This document shows, piece by piece, positions 37,101 to 45,675 of a DNA stretch of 64,000 bases. The first letter of the stretch is position 1, and each line of letters starts with the position of its first letter. This stretch comes from Chitinophaga varians (GTDB taxonomy: Bacteria > Bacteroidota > Bacteroidia > Chitinophagales > Chitinophagaceae): contig NZ_JABAIA010000001.1 of NCBI RefSeq assembly GCF_012641275.1, positions 1 through 64,000 of the forward strand, read 5' to 3'. The notes below the pieces were generated by a model that saw nothing but the letters and a program-made list of their open reading frames with translations, did not search any database and was not told the DNA's origin. The position numbers and the translations under genes are program-made.

Positions 37101-38355
37101 AAATAATGCGGCCGGCAAACGTGTACTGTTGATCAGTTGTAATTATGCACCGGAGCCCAATGGCATCGGCAAGTACAACGGAGAGCTGATCAACTGGCTG
37201 GCGACCAAAGGTTACCATTGCACCGTGCTTACTACATATCCCTACTATCCTGAATGGAAGATCAATGCATCTTATCGTTCTAAGAAGTACTTCTTCTCCC
37301 GGGAAATCATCATCGCCGGAAGCAAACCGGTGAAAGTGTACCGCTGCCCGCATTACGTGCCCGCTTTGCCGTCAGGCGGCAAAAGAGTATTGCAGGATTT
37401 CACTTTCAGCCTGGCGGCTTTCGGGAAAATGTTGCACCTGTTACTGCAACGACGCTTTGACGCGGTGATCACGATAGCCCCCTCTTTCCATCTGGGACTG
37501 CTGGCCACCGCTTATAAATCCCTGCGGAATACGCGCTTTATTTACCATATCCAGGATATGCAGATAGAAGCCGCCGGCAGTCTTGGCATGCTGCGCTCCC
37601 CGTGGCTGCTGCAACAGCTGTTCCGGCTGGAAAAGTACATCCTGCGGCGGGCAGACGTGGTTTCCTCCATCTCCCCGCAGATGGTAAACAGCATAGCCGT
37701 AAAAGCCTCCCGGGAAGTACAGCTCTTCCCCAACTGGGTAGATGTGGACCGCTACTTTCCACTCGATAACCGTGCGGCCCTGAAGGAAAAATTCGGCTTT
37801 TCCGCCGATAACAAAGTGATATTGTATTCCGGCGCACTGGGAGAAAAACAGGGACTGGAGAATGTACTGCTTGCCGCACGGCAGCTACAGCATCGCCGCG
37901 ATATCCGCTTTGTGATTTGCGGCGACGGCCCTTACCGCCAGCGGCTGGAAGCCCTGGCGGCCGAATGGCAGGTAGAACACGTTACCTTCCTGCCGCTGCA
38001 ACCGGCATCACATTTCAACCTGTTCCTTAACATGGCCGACCTGCACCTGGTGATACAGCGCGGGCAGGCAAGCGACCTGGTGATGCCCTCCAAACTTACC
38101 ACCATACTGGCCGTAGGCGGTGTGCCTGTTGTTACGGCCAATGAAGGCTCGGGACTGCACCAGCTGATCAGCCAACACCGTATAGGCATCTCCGTTATAG
38201 CGGACGATGCAGCTGCTTTAAGTCGCGCCATAGCAGACGCCTTAGCGGGAGAAACCAGTCACATTGCAGCCAATGCCCGCAGATACGCGCAGGAGCAACT
38301 GGCCATCGATCATATCATGGAACGTTTTGAGCGGGAGATTCTACAAGCGCCGTAG
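37090..38355 (+). CDS. wcaI: Glycosyltransferase family 4, WcaI/WbuB-like
   Basis: 421 residues. The N-terminus RVLLISCNYAPEPNGIGKYNGELINWLATKGYHCTVLTTYPYYPEW is characteristic of WcaI-type colanic acid glycosyltransferases, as are QDMQIEAAGSLGML and PNWVDVDRYFP. The C-terminal donor-binding part has FVICGDGPYRQRLE and SDLVMPSKLTTILAVGGVPVV. It starts 11 bp inside the wcaJ-like gene and should add the second sugar to the lipid-linked unit. Its last 41 bp overlap the convergent FkbM gene. Confidence 0.92.
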   Translation: MLSKNNAAGKRVLLISCNYAPEPNGIGKYNGELINWLATKGYHCTVLTTYPYYPEWKINASYRSKKYFFSREIIIAGSKPVKVYRCPHYVPALPSGGKRVLQDFTFSLAAFGKMLHLLLQRRFDAVITIAPSFHLGLLATAYKSLRNTRFIYHIQDMQIEAAGSLGMLRSPWLLQQLFRLEKYILRRADVVSSISPQMVNSIAVKASREVQLFPNWVDVDRYFPLDNRAALKEKFGFSADNKVILYSGALGEKQGLENVLLAARQLQHRRDIRFVICGDGPYRQRLEALAAEWQVEHVTFLPLQPASHFNLFLNMADLHLVIQRGQASDLVMPSKLTTILAVGGVPVVTANEGSGLHQLISQHRIGISVIADDAAALSRAIADALAGETSHIAANARRYAQEQLAIDHIMERFEREILQAP

Positions 38356-39151
38356 CCCTTATAGCAACGATATTCTGGAAGGAGAAAATTTCATAGTGGG
38401 CGGGGTTATATTTACCAAGCGGCTGTAGCCCGTCTGGCAACAACCGGTAAAAATGATATCCTGGTAAGAGATCGATAATATCTTTAAAAAATGTACGGGA
38501 GATGACATTCATCTCATTAAATTCTATTTGTATCACGTTCACCATACCGGCAGCAATACACTGGCGGGCGCCTTTCAGCACGGGCAGCTCATGTCCTTCC
38601 GTATCTATCTTCAGCAGTGCTATTTCATCGATCTGATGGGACTGAACATATTCATCCAGTGTTGTCTGGGTAATGGCCACCGCTTCTGCCACGCCATCGT
38701 GCAGCGTTTCAATCACTTCCCGGTACATACTGGCATGTTCGGAACCACCGGCGCCGGAGTAATCATACATCACTGTTTCAGCTTCATGATCGCCGGCGGC
38801 CATCCACACCGGTATAAAATTATTTTTTAACGCCGTGGCCTTCAGTTTCTGATAAGCGACAGGATGTGGCTCAAACGCGTAGATGGACAGCTGTACACCA
38901 TACCTGCGCAGCATTTCGGAGTAGTTGCCCACATTGGCGCCAATATCGAAAACGACACCGGAAGAGAGCATGCGCCGCCGTTTCAGGTAGCGGATAAAAG
39001 CCCGCTCCCCCGAAACGCGTTCGTTTTCGTGGTTCTTAATTCCCAATCCCAACATGCTGGTTTTATAAACGATGAGGTGTAGGGGATAAAACAATTTTCT
39101 AACAAATAGAAAAACAAACAACTGTTTACAGGCACGACCTATTCTGTGCAT
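38315..39151 (-). CDS. FkbM-family methyltransferase (third, convergent)
   Basis: 278 residues with a hydrophobic N-terminus (CKQLFVFLFVRKLFYPLHLIVY), possibly a membrane anchor. The SAM site is VVFDIGANVGNYSEMLRRYGVQLSIYAFEPHP (about 66-97). The FkbM signature is EIALLKIDTEGHELPVLKGARQC (about 175-197). It faces the exopolysaccharide operon tail to tail and overlaps it by 41 bp, so transcription of the two may interfere. It is likely a modifying enzyme of the same or another surface glycan. Confidence 0.88.
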   Translation of the reverse strand: MHRIGRACKQLFVFLFVRKLFYPLHLIVYKTSMLGLGIKNHENERVSGERAFIRYLKRRRMLSSGVVFDIGANVGNYSEMLRRYGVQLSIYAFEPHPVAYQKLKATALKNNFIPVWMAAGDHEAETVMYDYSGAGGSEHASMYREVIETLHDGVAEAVAITQTTLDEYVQSHQIDEIALLKIDTEGHELPVLKGARQCIAAGMVNVIQIEFNEMNVISRTFFKDIIDLLPGYHFYRLLPDGLQPLGKYNPAHYEIFSFQNIVAIRATALVESPAQNVP

Positions 39152-39252
39152 ATGTTTCCGGTATTAAAGGGTAAAGGATATAGCCATCAATACATCATGA
39201 AGATACGTCGTTAATAACGACAAATTTTCATTCATTTTGTTCATTCGGGTCC

Positions 39253-39272
39253 CCAGGGCTGAAGCCCTGGGC
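39253..39272. repeat. Short palindromic repeat CCCAGGGCT-GA-AGCCCTGGG
   Basis: A perfect 9 bp inverted repeat with a GA spacer, followed by CTACG. It lies in the 260 bp spacer between the third FkbM gene and the hydroxyproline operon. Elements worded '(c)ccagggctgaagccctgggctac' are common dispersed repeats in many bacterial genomes, as far as I recall. There is no T-run, so it is not a typical terminator. Only one copy is in the window. Confidence 0.6.
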
Positions 39273-39345
39273 TACGTTTTGTTTCATTTTCTTTTAATGA
39301 GGATTCCTTATAAGAAAGGGAGATTTATAAGAGGATGTAAAAAGG

Positions 39346-39376
39346 AAAAAGCCTTTAAACGGGGTAGTTTAAAGGC
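39346..39376 (-). terminator. Intrinsic terminator of the hydroxyproline operon
   Basis: On the minus strand GCCTTTAAAC (39376-39367) pairs with GTTTAAAGGC (39360-39351) across a 6 nt loop and is followed by TTTTTCC. It lies about 40 bp after the dehydrogenase stop, as expected for the end of this operon. Confidence 0.85.
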
Positions 39377-39412
39377 TCTCTTTCCTGTTGTTGTTTCATT
39401 TTACGCGGGCTT

Positions 39413-40663
39413 TCACCGCTTAAACCTTTCAGGGTGGAAAGGTTGCAGGTCCATCGATGTTGGCCGGCCGGCAACGAGTTCAGCCACCAGTTTTCCGGTG
39501 GCCGCGCCCAGGCTGATGCCCAGCATGGAGTGACCTGTGGCGATTGTCATATTAGGGTAGCGTGTTAAGTTGCCGATATAAGGCAGGCCATCGGCGCTGC
39601 AGGGCCGGTAACCATACCAGACCTGGTCTGCCGGAGGAACAGCCATGTCAAAGTCAGGGAAATACCTTTTCACTGAGTCGAAGATGCCCTGTACGCGCCG
39701 CATCCGCGGAGGGGTGTGCAACGGCGTGATTTCCATGGTGCCACCGAAGCGGATTTTATGGCCATCAAGCGGGGAGATAGCCACCCTTGCTTCGCTGAGG
39801 ATGATGGAATGATGTACTTTGAAAGGCGTATTTTCAAATGTTACGGAATACCCTCTGCCCCCTACCATGGGGATACTGAGCCCGATTTCCCTGGCGAGGG
39901 CCGCGCTCCACACACCGGCGGCCAGTACTACATGATCTGCCTCCAGTGTGGCGGTGGCTGTGCGGACGCCGGTTATCCGGTTGCCCGTGGCCGCAAACCC
40001 TGTCACCTCCTGGTGATGGATAAATTGTACGCCCTGTTTTTCCAGGTATGTTTGCAGGCTACGCATCAGCAGATTCGGATTGATCTGGGAGTCACCAGGG
40101 AAAAACACCGCCCCCAATGCATCCAGTTTCATGCCCGGCTCCATTTGCGACAGTTCCCCTCTACTGAGCACACGCGCTTCAATACCCAGTGCTGCGGCAT
40201 CTTTCACCGTTTCATGCGCGTGATGGGCGTTCTGTTCCGTCTGGAACAGTTCCATCATGCCGACAGGCGCATAGGCAAAATCAAGGCCTGGCACGGATGT
40301 CCATGATTCATACAACTGCTTGCTGAGCAGCGCGATATCGCGCAGCGGAGCGGCCGAACGCTCCACATGTTGCCGCGTAGCGCTTTTCATGAATTTCAGG
40401 CCCCAGTTGACCAGGTCCCGGTTGAGCGACGGCTGAATATAAAAAGGGCTGGAAGCGTTCAGCATCCATTTAAGCCCCTGCCGCACAATGCCGGGCGTGG
40501 CCAGCGGCACAAAGTGGCTGGGACAGATGTAGCCGGCATTGCCGTAAGAGCAGCCCTGCGACATGTCCGAGCGGTCTGTCACGGTGACGCTGTAGCCCGC
40601 CTGTTGCAGGTAATAGGCACTGGCCAGTCCGATAATACCGCCGCCGATGATAATTACTTTCAT
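39413..40663 (-). CDS. FAD-dependent D-hydroxyproline dehydrogenase / D-amino acid dehydrogenase
   Basis: 416 residues from ATG 40663 (MKVIIIGGGIIGLASAYYLQQAGYSVTVTDRS), which begins right at the FAD-binding GxGxxG motif; the frame from 40753 adds only overlap. The DAO-type fold continues with GCSYGNAGYICPSHFVPLA and ends with SADGLPYIGN and ATGHSMLGISLGAATGKLV. Family members (DadA group) oxidise D-amino acids. Next to a hydroxyproline epimerase (8 bp), deaminase and semialdehyde dehydrogenase, it most likely oxidises cis-4-hydroxy-D-proline to 1-pyrroline-4-hydroxy-2-carboxylate. Confidence 0.9.
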   Translation of the reverse strand: MKVIIIGGGIIGLASAYYLQQAGYSVTVTDRSDMSQGCSYGNAGYICPSHFVPLATPGIVRQGLKWMLNASSPFYIQPSLNRDLVNWGLKFMKSATRQHVERSAAPLRDIALLSKQLYESWTSVPGLDFAYAPVGMMELFQTEQNAHHAHETVKDAAALGIEARVLSRGELSQMEPGMKLDALGAVFFPGDSQINPNLLMRSLQTYLEKQGVQFIHHQEVTGFAATGNRITGVRTATATLEADHVVLAAGVWSAALAREIGLSIPMVGGRGYSVTFENTPFKVHHSIILSEARVAISPLDGHKIRFGGTMEITPLHTPPRMRRVQGIFDSVKRYFPDFDMAVPPADQVWYGYRPCSADGLPYIGNLTRYPNMTIATGHSMLGISLGAATGKLVAELVAGRPTSMDLQPFHPERFKR

Positions 40664-40671
40664 AGTCTGTA

Positions 40672-41673
40672 TCAGATTACCTGTAGTCCGTAAGCATATG
40701 GATCGTCTTCCGGATCGATAGAAATAGTATTGTACCCGTACACCCTCGCCCATCCTTCTATACTGGGACGGATGGCCGGCATATTGCCGATGCTCGTTTC
40801 CTCTTCTATCCTGCCGGTGAAGCGGGAGCCGATAATGCTCTCATGCACGAAGGCATCGCCGGTTTTCAGTTTGCCTTTGGCATACCATTGCGCCATACGG
40901 GCGGAAGTGCCGGTGCCGCAGGGAGAGCGGTCGATGGCCTTGTCGCCGTAGAACACAGCGTTACGTGCGGTAGAAGTGGCGTCCAGTACGGCACCGGTCC
41001 ACAATACGTGAGAGCAGCCATTGATATTCGGATTGTCGGGATGCACGAAGCTGCGGTTTTCGTTTATCCGTTTGCGTAATTCCCTCGCCCATCCGATCAA
41101 CTGCGAGGCCGTGAAATGCTCCAGCCCGGGAAAACGCTCCTGTACATCTACGATCGCATAGAAATTGCCGCCATAGGCCACATCTACGGTGAGCGGGCCC
41201 AGGTCGGGGCAGTCCACCACAATGCCGGTAGCCGCCAGGTAAGACGGTACGTTGGTGAGCTTTACGCTTTTCACCTTGTTGCCCTGTTGCTGGTATTTTA
41301 CTTCGACCAGTCCGGCGGGTGTTTCCATTCTCACCCTGCCAGGCGTCTTCGGGTTGATCAGTCCTTCTTCGATAGCGATGGTGATGGTGCCGATGGTGCC
41401 ATGGCCGCACATGGGCAGGCAGCCGCTGGTTTCGATGAAAAGCACCGCCACATCGTTGGCCGGGTCATGCGGCGGATAGAGGATACTGCCGCTCATCATA
41501 TCATGCCCGCGGGGTTCAAACATCAGGCCTTTCCGTATCCAGTCAAATTCCCGCAGGAAGTGGTCTCTTTTTTCGCTCATATTGCTGCCTTTCAGGACGG
41601 GGCCGCCGCCGGCCACCAGTCTTACCGGATTGCCGCAGGTATGTGCATCGATGCAGAAAAATGTATGTTTCAA
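40672..41673 (-). CDS. 4-hydroxyproline 2-epimerase (proline racemase family)
   Basis: 333 residues, typical length. Both catalytic cysteines are present: Cys89 in MCGHGTIG and Cys252 in RSPCGTGTSARMA. Having two cysteines points to an epimerase; in the related trans-3-hydroxyproline dehydratases the second or first is replaced. The enzyme converts trans-4-hydroxy-L-proline to cis-4-hydroxy-D-proline in the cytoplasm, the first step of this pathway. The neighbouring genes supply the remaining three steps, which supports this call over plain proline racemase. Confidence 0.92.
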   Translation of the reverse strand: MKHTFFCIDAHTCGNPVRLVAGGGPVLKGSNMSEKRDHFLREFDWIRKGLMFEPRGHDMMSGSILYPPHDPANDVAVLFIETSGCLPMCGHGTIGTITIAIEEGLINPKTPGRVRMETPAGLVEVKYQQQGNKVKSVKLTNVPSYLAATGIVVDCPDLGPLTVDVAYGGNFYAIVDVQERFPGLEHFTASQLIGWARELRKRINENRSFVHPDNPNINGCSHVLWTGAVLDATSTARNAVFYGDKAIDRSPCGTGTSARMAQWYAKGKLKTGDAFVHESIIGSRFTGRIEEETSIGNMPAIRPSIEGWARVYGYNTISIDPEDDPYAYGLQVI

Positions 41674-41714
41674 GAAGCTGTATTTATTGGTTAATAAAAT
41701 GGCGGAGCCTAACG

Positions 41715-43139
41715 TTAACGGGTAAACTGATTATCTACCAACCGCCAGATACCACGCGGATTAGCGGTTTTCAGTTCATCGGGCAACAGCGCCTCAGGGA
41801 ACTGCTGGAAACATACAGGCCTTACCCAGCGCCGGATGGCAGCGGTACCTACAGACGTGAAACGGGCGTCGGTAGTGGCAGGGTACGGGCCACCATGTAT
41901 CATGGCCGCACAAACTTCCACCCCGGTAGGGGCCGCATTCAGGATGATGCGGCCGGCGAGCGTCACCTGCACATCAATCACCTCCTGCCATTGCGCGAGG
42001 TCTTCTTCCGTGGCCATTACACTGGTGGTCAGCTGCCCTTTCAGGCTTCTGAGCACGGCCAGCAGCTCGGCTTTGTCCTTACATGCCACCAGCAGCGCAT
42101 GTGGGCCAAACACTTCCTCTTTCAGCGCCGGATTGGCCAGTATGGCGGCGCCGGAAGTCAGGGCCAGCGAAGGGCGTACGGCGCTGGCATCAAAGTCCAG
42201 TACCGGCGCGGGAGACAGCGTTACGTCCTGGCTGGCCAGCATACGGCTGCGTCCTTCCAGGAAAGCGCTGTGAATGCCGGGATGCAGCATTTTCTGCGGC
42301 GACGTTTTCTCCAGCGCGATGCCCAGTTGTTGCTGGAACGCTGTAAAAGCAGGGCTTTCCAGCCCTATCAGCAATCCGGGATTGGTACAGAACTGTCCGG
42401 CCCCGAGCGTGATGGAAGTGGCAAACATATCGGCCAGTTCAGCACTGCGTGTTTCCAGCGCCTGCGGCAGGAACACCACCGGGTTCACGCTTCCCATCTC
42501 CGCAAAAACAGGGATCGGAGTTTCCCGCTCCGCTGCATAGGCGCAGAGCGCTTTACCACCTTGTTGAGAGCCGGTAAAGCCAACGCCGGTGGTATTGGGG
42601 TGAACGACCAGCTCCTTGCCGGTATGATAGTCGCCGGTGACATGCTGCACGGTGTACGCGGGCATACCGCTTTGTACAATAGCCGCCTGTATGGCTTCAA
42701 ACATCAGTTGTGACGTGCGCGGGTGCGCAGGGTGGCCTTTTACCACCACCGTAGCGCCGGCAGCCAATGCGCTGGCGGTATCACCACCGGCAGTAGAAAA
42801 GGCAAAAGGAAAATTGCTGGCGCCGAAAACCACTACCGGCCCTACCGGCAGCAACATCCGCCGGATGTTAGGCGTAGTATCTATCACCGCTTCCACCCAG
42901 CTGCCTTCTTTTATAAGGTCGGCAAACTTCTGCAACTGTGTGGTGGTGCGCACTATTTCTCCGTTCAGCCGGGCCATGGGCAGGTTGGTTTCCTCGCCCG
43001 CCGTTTTCACCAGCGCTTCCCGCCGTGCCGTGATCTCAACGCCGATTGTCTCGAGGAAAGCGGCACGCTGCAACGGTGGGATGTTTTTGTATTGCTCGTA
43101 GGCTGTGGCAGCCTGCTGCATAATCTGATCTATCTGCAT
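41715..43139 (-). CDS. 2-oxoglutarate semialdehyde dehydrogenase (ALDH superfamily)
   Basis: 474 residues. Catalytic residues visible are Asn109 (GASNFPFAF), Glu214 (VFAEMGSVNPVVFLP) and Cys251 (GQFCTNPG); the NAD(P) loop is GFTGS at 187-191. The PVFAEMGSVNPV wording is typical of alpha-ketoglutarate semialdehyde dehydrogenases of sugar and hydroxyproline degradation. The protein is somewhat shorter than the roughly 520 residues common in the family, but no motif is missing. It performs the last step, giving 2-oxoglutarate. It lies 9 bp after the deaminase gene and 41 bp before the epimerase. Confidence 0.9.
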   Translation of the reverse strand: MQIDQIMQQAATAYEQYKNIPPLQRAAFLETIGVEITARREALVKTAGEETNLPMARLNGEIVRTTTQLQKFADLIKEGSWVEAVIDTTPNIRRMLLPVGPVVVFGASNFPFAFSTAGGDTASALAAGATVVVKGHPAHPRTSQLMFEAIQAAIVQSGMPAYTVQHVTGDYHTGKELVVHPNTTGVGFTGSQQGGKALCAYAAERETPIPVFAEMGSVNPVVFLPQALETRSAELADMFATSITLGAGQFCTNPGLLIGLESPAFTAFQQQLGIALEKTSPQKMLHPGIHSAFLEGRSRMLASQDVTLSPAPVLDFDASAVRPSLALTSGAAILANPALKEEVFGPHALLVACKDKAELLAVLRSLKGQLTTSVMATEEDLAQWQEVIDVQVTLAGRIILNAAPTGVEVCAAMIHGGPYPATTDARFTSVGTAAIRRWVRPVCFQQFPEALLPDELKTANPRGIWRLVDNQFTR

Positions 43140-43148
43140 ACACGGAAA

Positions 43149-44063
43149 TTATAAAGAGAGATAATCAGGTAAAACCGGACGTTTGGCTACGGCAGTGCGG
43201 ATCACCTGCAGTATCCTTTCCCTTTCCGCACCTTCGAGCACCAGGCGTGGCGCCCGTACATATTCGCTGCCCAGTCCTACTTCGGCTTCAGCCAGTTTGA
43301 TAAACTGTACCAGTTTAGGATAGAGGTCCAGCTCCAGCAGTGGCAGGAACCAACGGTAAATTTCCACGGCTTCCTGCACGCGGCCCGCTTTAATCAGGCG
43401 GTATATGGCCACTGTCTCCGCAGGGAAAGCATCTACCAGTCCGCCTACCCAGCCATGAGCGCCCAGTACCATCTCTTCAAGTGCTAACGTATCGAGACCG
43501 CATAATATTTTAAAACGGTCACCAAAACGGTTGATCATACGGGTAACGTTGGACACGTCGCGGGTGGATTCTTTAACAGCCTGGATGTTAGGCAGTTCCT
43601 GTAACTGGTCGAAGATATCGAGGGTGACTTCTATCTTATAGTCCACCGGATTGTTATATACCATCACCGGCAGGTCGGTGGAGGCGGCCACTGTTTTGAA
43701 CCAGGTGGCTGTTTCACGTTCATCGCTTTTATAACGCATCGGTGGCAGCAGCATGATGCCGGAAGCGCCCCATTTCTTTACCAGCGCGGCCTGTTGCACG
43801 GCGTCGCGGGTAGCGCCTTCAGCGATATTGACCACTACAGGTATTTTACCGGCCACTTTCTCAACGGTGAACTTCGTCAGGGTTTCTTTTTCCGCGGTTG
43901 TCAGTGTACTGGCCTCGCCGAGCGATCCACCCAGAATGATACCATCGATACCAGCTGCCAGCTGGGCCTGGAGGTTTTTCTCAAACAAAGGCAGGTCCAG
44001 TTCATCGGCTGCAGTGAATTTGGTAGTGATGGCGGGAAATACGCCTTTCCATTCGATAGACAT
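43149..44063 (-). CDS. 1-pyrroline-4-hydroxy-2-carboxylate deaminase (DapA family)
   Basis: 304 residues of the DHDPS/NAL TIM-barrel family. The Schiff-base lysine is Lys164 in AVKESTRD and the partner tyrosine is Tyr136 in MVYNNP; GGSLGEASTLT is the phosphate/carboxylate-binding loop. DapA itself would have GTTGE at that site, so this is a side family. Context makes it the deaminase that turns 1-pyrroline-4-hydroxy-2-carboxylate into 2-oxoglutarate semialdehyde. It is the first gene of the operon, divergent from the AraC regulator. Confidence 0.9.
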   Translation of the reverse strand: MSIEWKGVFPAITTKFTAADELDLPLFEKNLQAQLAAGIDGIILGGSLGEASTLTTAEKETLTKFTVEKVAGKIPVVVNIAEGATRDAVQQAALVKKWGASGIMLLPPMRYKSDERETATWFKTVAASTDLPVMVYNNPVDYKIEVTLDIFDQLQELPNIQAVKESTRDVSNVTRMINRFGDRFKILCGLDTLALEEMVLGAHGWVGGLVDAFPAETVAIYRLIKAGRVQEAVEIYRWFLPLLELDLYPKLVQFIKLAEAEVGLGSEYVRAPRLVLEGAERERILQVIRTAVAKRPVLPDYLSL

Positions 44064-44140
44064 GATATTCTTTTTTTTTCCAAAAGTATTCAGGACACCC
44101 GCAGTTGGCTTTCCCGATTGTAATCAATTATAACCCGATA

Positions 44141-44190
44141 TTAACCAGTTTTGAAAAAAACAGGGATACATTACCGTTTTTTAACCAGTT
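44141..44190. promoter_or_regulatory. Direct repeat TTAACCAGTT x2, putative AraC-type operator
   Basis: TTAACCAGTT occurs at 44141-44150 and again at 44181-44190, exactly 40 bp apart, which is close to four helical turns, so both copies lie on the same DNA face. They sit between the divergent deaminase and AraC-family genes. AraC-type activators bind direct repeats, so these are candidate half-sites for the regulator encoded at 44261. Confidence 0.5.
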
Positions 44191-44260
44191 CTACTATCAG
44201 GATGTTACAATACGGTTAATATTCGTAATATTGGCTCATCCAAGCATAACGGCACCAATT

Positions 44261-45157
44261 ATGAAAGTCTTACAGTTTACCGTACCTGTACCCCTGGATA
44301 AAACCATTATCGTGCAAAGAGATGTGTTGCCCTACTTCTATCCGCATCTGCACCGGCACCAGGAAGTACAGCTTACGTGGGTACAACAGGGGGAAGGCAC
44401 GCTCGTGGCAGACAATAATATGCATGCGTTCCGGCCCAATGATATTTTCTGGCTGGGGGCCAATCAACCCCATATCTTCAAAAGCGACCCCTCCTACTTT
44501 GCGCCCAGGAGCCGCAAGAAGATCATGGCACTGGTGATCTTCTTTAATCCTGACGGCAATCTGTCCGCACTGTTCAACCTTCCAGAGATGAAACCGCTGA
44601 AAAACTTCATCCAGCAACAGCAATGCGGGTTTAAGGTACCTTCGCTACAAACGCCGGACATCTCCGCGCAGATGCTGCGCATCGCCAACAGCAACGGCCC
44701 CGAGCAACTGATGCATTTCGTGGAACTGCTGCGCCTGCTCTCCGGATGCCCGGATATTAGCCCATTGGCCGCAGTGAATAAAAAGGTCACTGTCAGCGAT
44801 CATGATGGTATCCGCATCGGCAATATCTACAACTACATCATGCACAACTATGAGCACCCTATCACGCTGGAAGACGCTGCCAGTCAGGTACATATGACAC
44901 CCCACGCTTTCTGCCGCTTCTTTAAAAAACATACCCTGCATACTTTCGTCTCCTTCCTGAATGAAGTACGCATCAATGAAGCCTGTAAAAAACTGACGGA
45001 CGGAAATTATGATAATATTGCTACTGTAGCCTATACCAGCGGATTCAACAGCATCACCAATTTCAACCGGGTGTTTAAATCCGTTACCGGTAAGTCCCCC
45101 AGCGAATATCTCAACAGTTACTTTCAGCATGTGGACAACAACAACAGCTCAAAGTAA
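44261..45157 (+). CDS. AraC-family regulator of the hydroxyproline operon
   Basis: 298 residues from ATG 44261 (MKVLQFTVPVPLDKTIIVQRD). The frame runs back to 44105, but that part is non-conserved-looking and would cover the promoter. The cupin sensing domain has LPYFYPHLHRHQEVQLTWVQQGEGTL and FRPNDIFWLGANQPHIF. The C-terminal double helix-turn-helix reads ITLEDAASQVHMTPHAFCRFFKKHTLHTFVSFLNEVRI and IATVAYTSGFNSITNFNRVFKSVTGKSPSEY. Divergent placement makes it the likely local activator responding to hydroxyproline or an intermediate. Confidence 0.9.
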   Translation: MKVLQFTVPVPLDKTIIVQRDVLPYFYPHLHRHQEVQLTWVQQGEGTLVADNNMHAFRPNDIFWLGANQPHIFKSDPSYFAPRSRKKIMALVIFFNPDGNLSALFNLPEMKPLKNFIQQQQCGFKVPSLQTPDISAQMLRIANSNGPEQLMHFVELLRLLSGCPDISPLAAVNKKVTVSDHDGIRIGNIYNYIMHNYEHPITLEDAASQVHMTPHAFCRFFKKHTLHTFVSFLNEVRINEACKKLTDGNYDNIATVAYTSGFNSITNFNRVFKSVTGKSPSEYLNSYFQHVDNNNSSK

Positions 45158-45165
45158 AATAAAAA

Positions 45166-45205
45166 GTGCCACCCTCGTTGAAAGGGCGGCACGCAGGTAT
45201 TTTTT
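45166..45205. terminator. Probable terminator between convergent genes
   Basis: GTGCCaCCCT (45166-45175) pairs with AGGGcGGCAC (45183-45192) with one A.C mismatch. A TTTTTT run follows 7 nt later at 45200-45205, and five A residues precede the stem. It lies between the AraC gene and the convergent hsp20 gene. The offset T-run makes it weaker than the others here. Confidence 0.6.
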
Positions 45206-45230
45206 CGTATATCCGTTATAGTAAGGTCGG

Positions 45231-45671
45231 TCACTTCACAGGGATCTCTGTATTTTTACCATTCTTTTTAGCGTCTTCGCTTTTGGGTAACCGGATACGT
45301 AATACACCATCATCATAATGTGCTTCTATCTTGTCTTTGCTAACCCCTTCCGGCAGATGGAAACTACGGGAAAAGCTGCTGTAATTGTATTCCTGCCTGC
45401 TGAACTTTTCGTTCTTTTCTTCTTTTTGGCTTTCAGACTCTGCACTGATGATGAGCATGCCGCCTTCCAGCTCGATTTTAAAATCTGATTTCTTTAATCC
45501 CGGTGCTGCCATGGCCAGCTTGTAACTGTCTTTGTCTTCTGTGACATTGACAGCCGGCACAGTCAATGCATGCACACCGTATAAGTCAGTTGCCCAATCT
45601 TTCCAGGGACGGAAAAAATCGTCAAATACAGACGGTAGACCTCCACGTTTGGTTAATGTTTGTGTAGCCAT
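45231..45671 (-). CDS. Small heat-shock protein, Hsp20/alpha-crystallin family
   Basis: 146 residues. The N-terminal arm has SVFDDFFRPWKDW, as in other Bacteroidota Hsp20 proteins. The alpha-crystallin domain runs about 35-130, with MAAPGLKKSDFKIELEGGMLIISAE, FSRSFHLPEGV, and the closing A-x-x-x-x-G-V-L motif as AHYDDGVLRIRLPK. The I-x-I/V type tail follows (NTEIPVK). It is a cytoplasmic ATP-independent chaperone that holds unfolded proteins. Upstream is a very strong Shine-Dalgarno sequence, which is rare in this phylum. Confidence 0.95.
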   Translation of the reverse strand: MATQTLTKRGGLPSVFDDFFRPWKDWATDLYGVHALTVPAVNVTEDKDSYKLAMAAPGLKKSDFKIELEGGMLIISAESESQKEEKNEKFSRQEYNYSSFSRSFHLPEGVSKDKIEAHYDDGVLRIRLPKSEDAKKNGKNTEIPVK

Positions 45672-45675
45672 AAGT

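Noticed and set aside
40672..41673. Proline racemase or trans-3-hydroxyproline dehydratase for the epimerase gene
   Set aside because: Both catalytic cysteines are present, which excludes the dehydratase type, and the neighbouring genes form the 4-hydroxyproline route.
41643..42713. Plus-strand ORF (356 codons) opposite the epimerase and aldehyde dehydrogenase
   Set aside because: Both minus-strand genes have full catalytic motifs; the plus frame spans their boundary and is rich in Arg/Gln/His, typical of a shadow frame.
44105..44260. N-terminal extension of the AraC regulator to 44105
   Set aside because: It would cover the promoter and the TTAACCAGTT repeats and adds sequence unlike the family; ATG 44261 starts just before the cupin domain.
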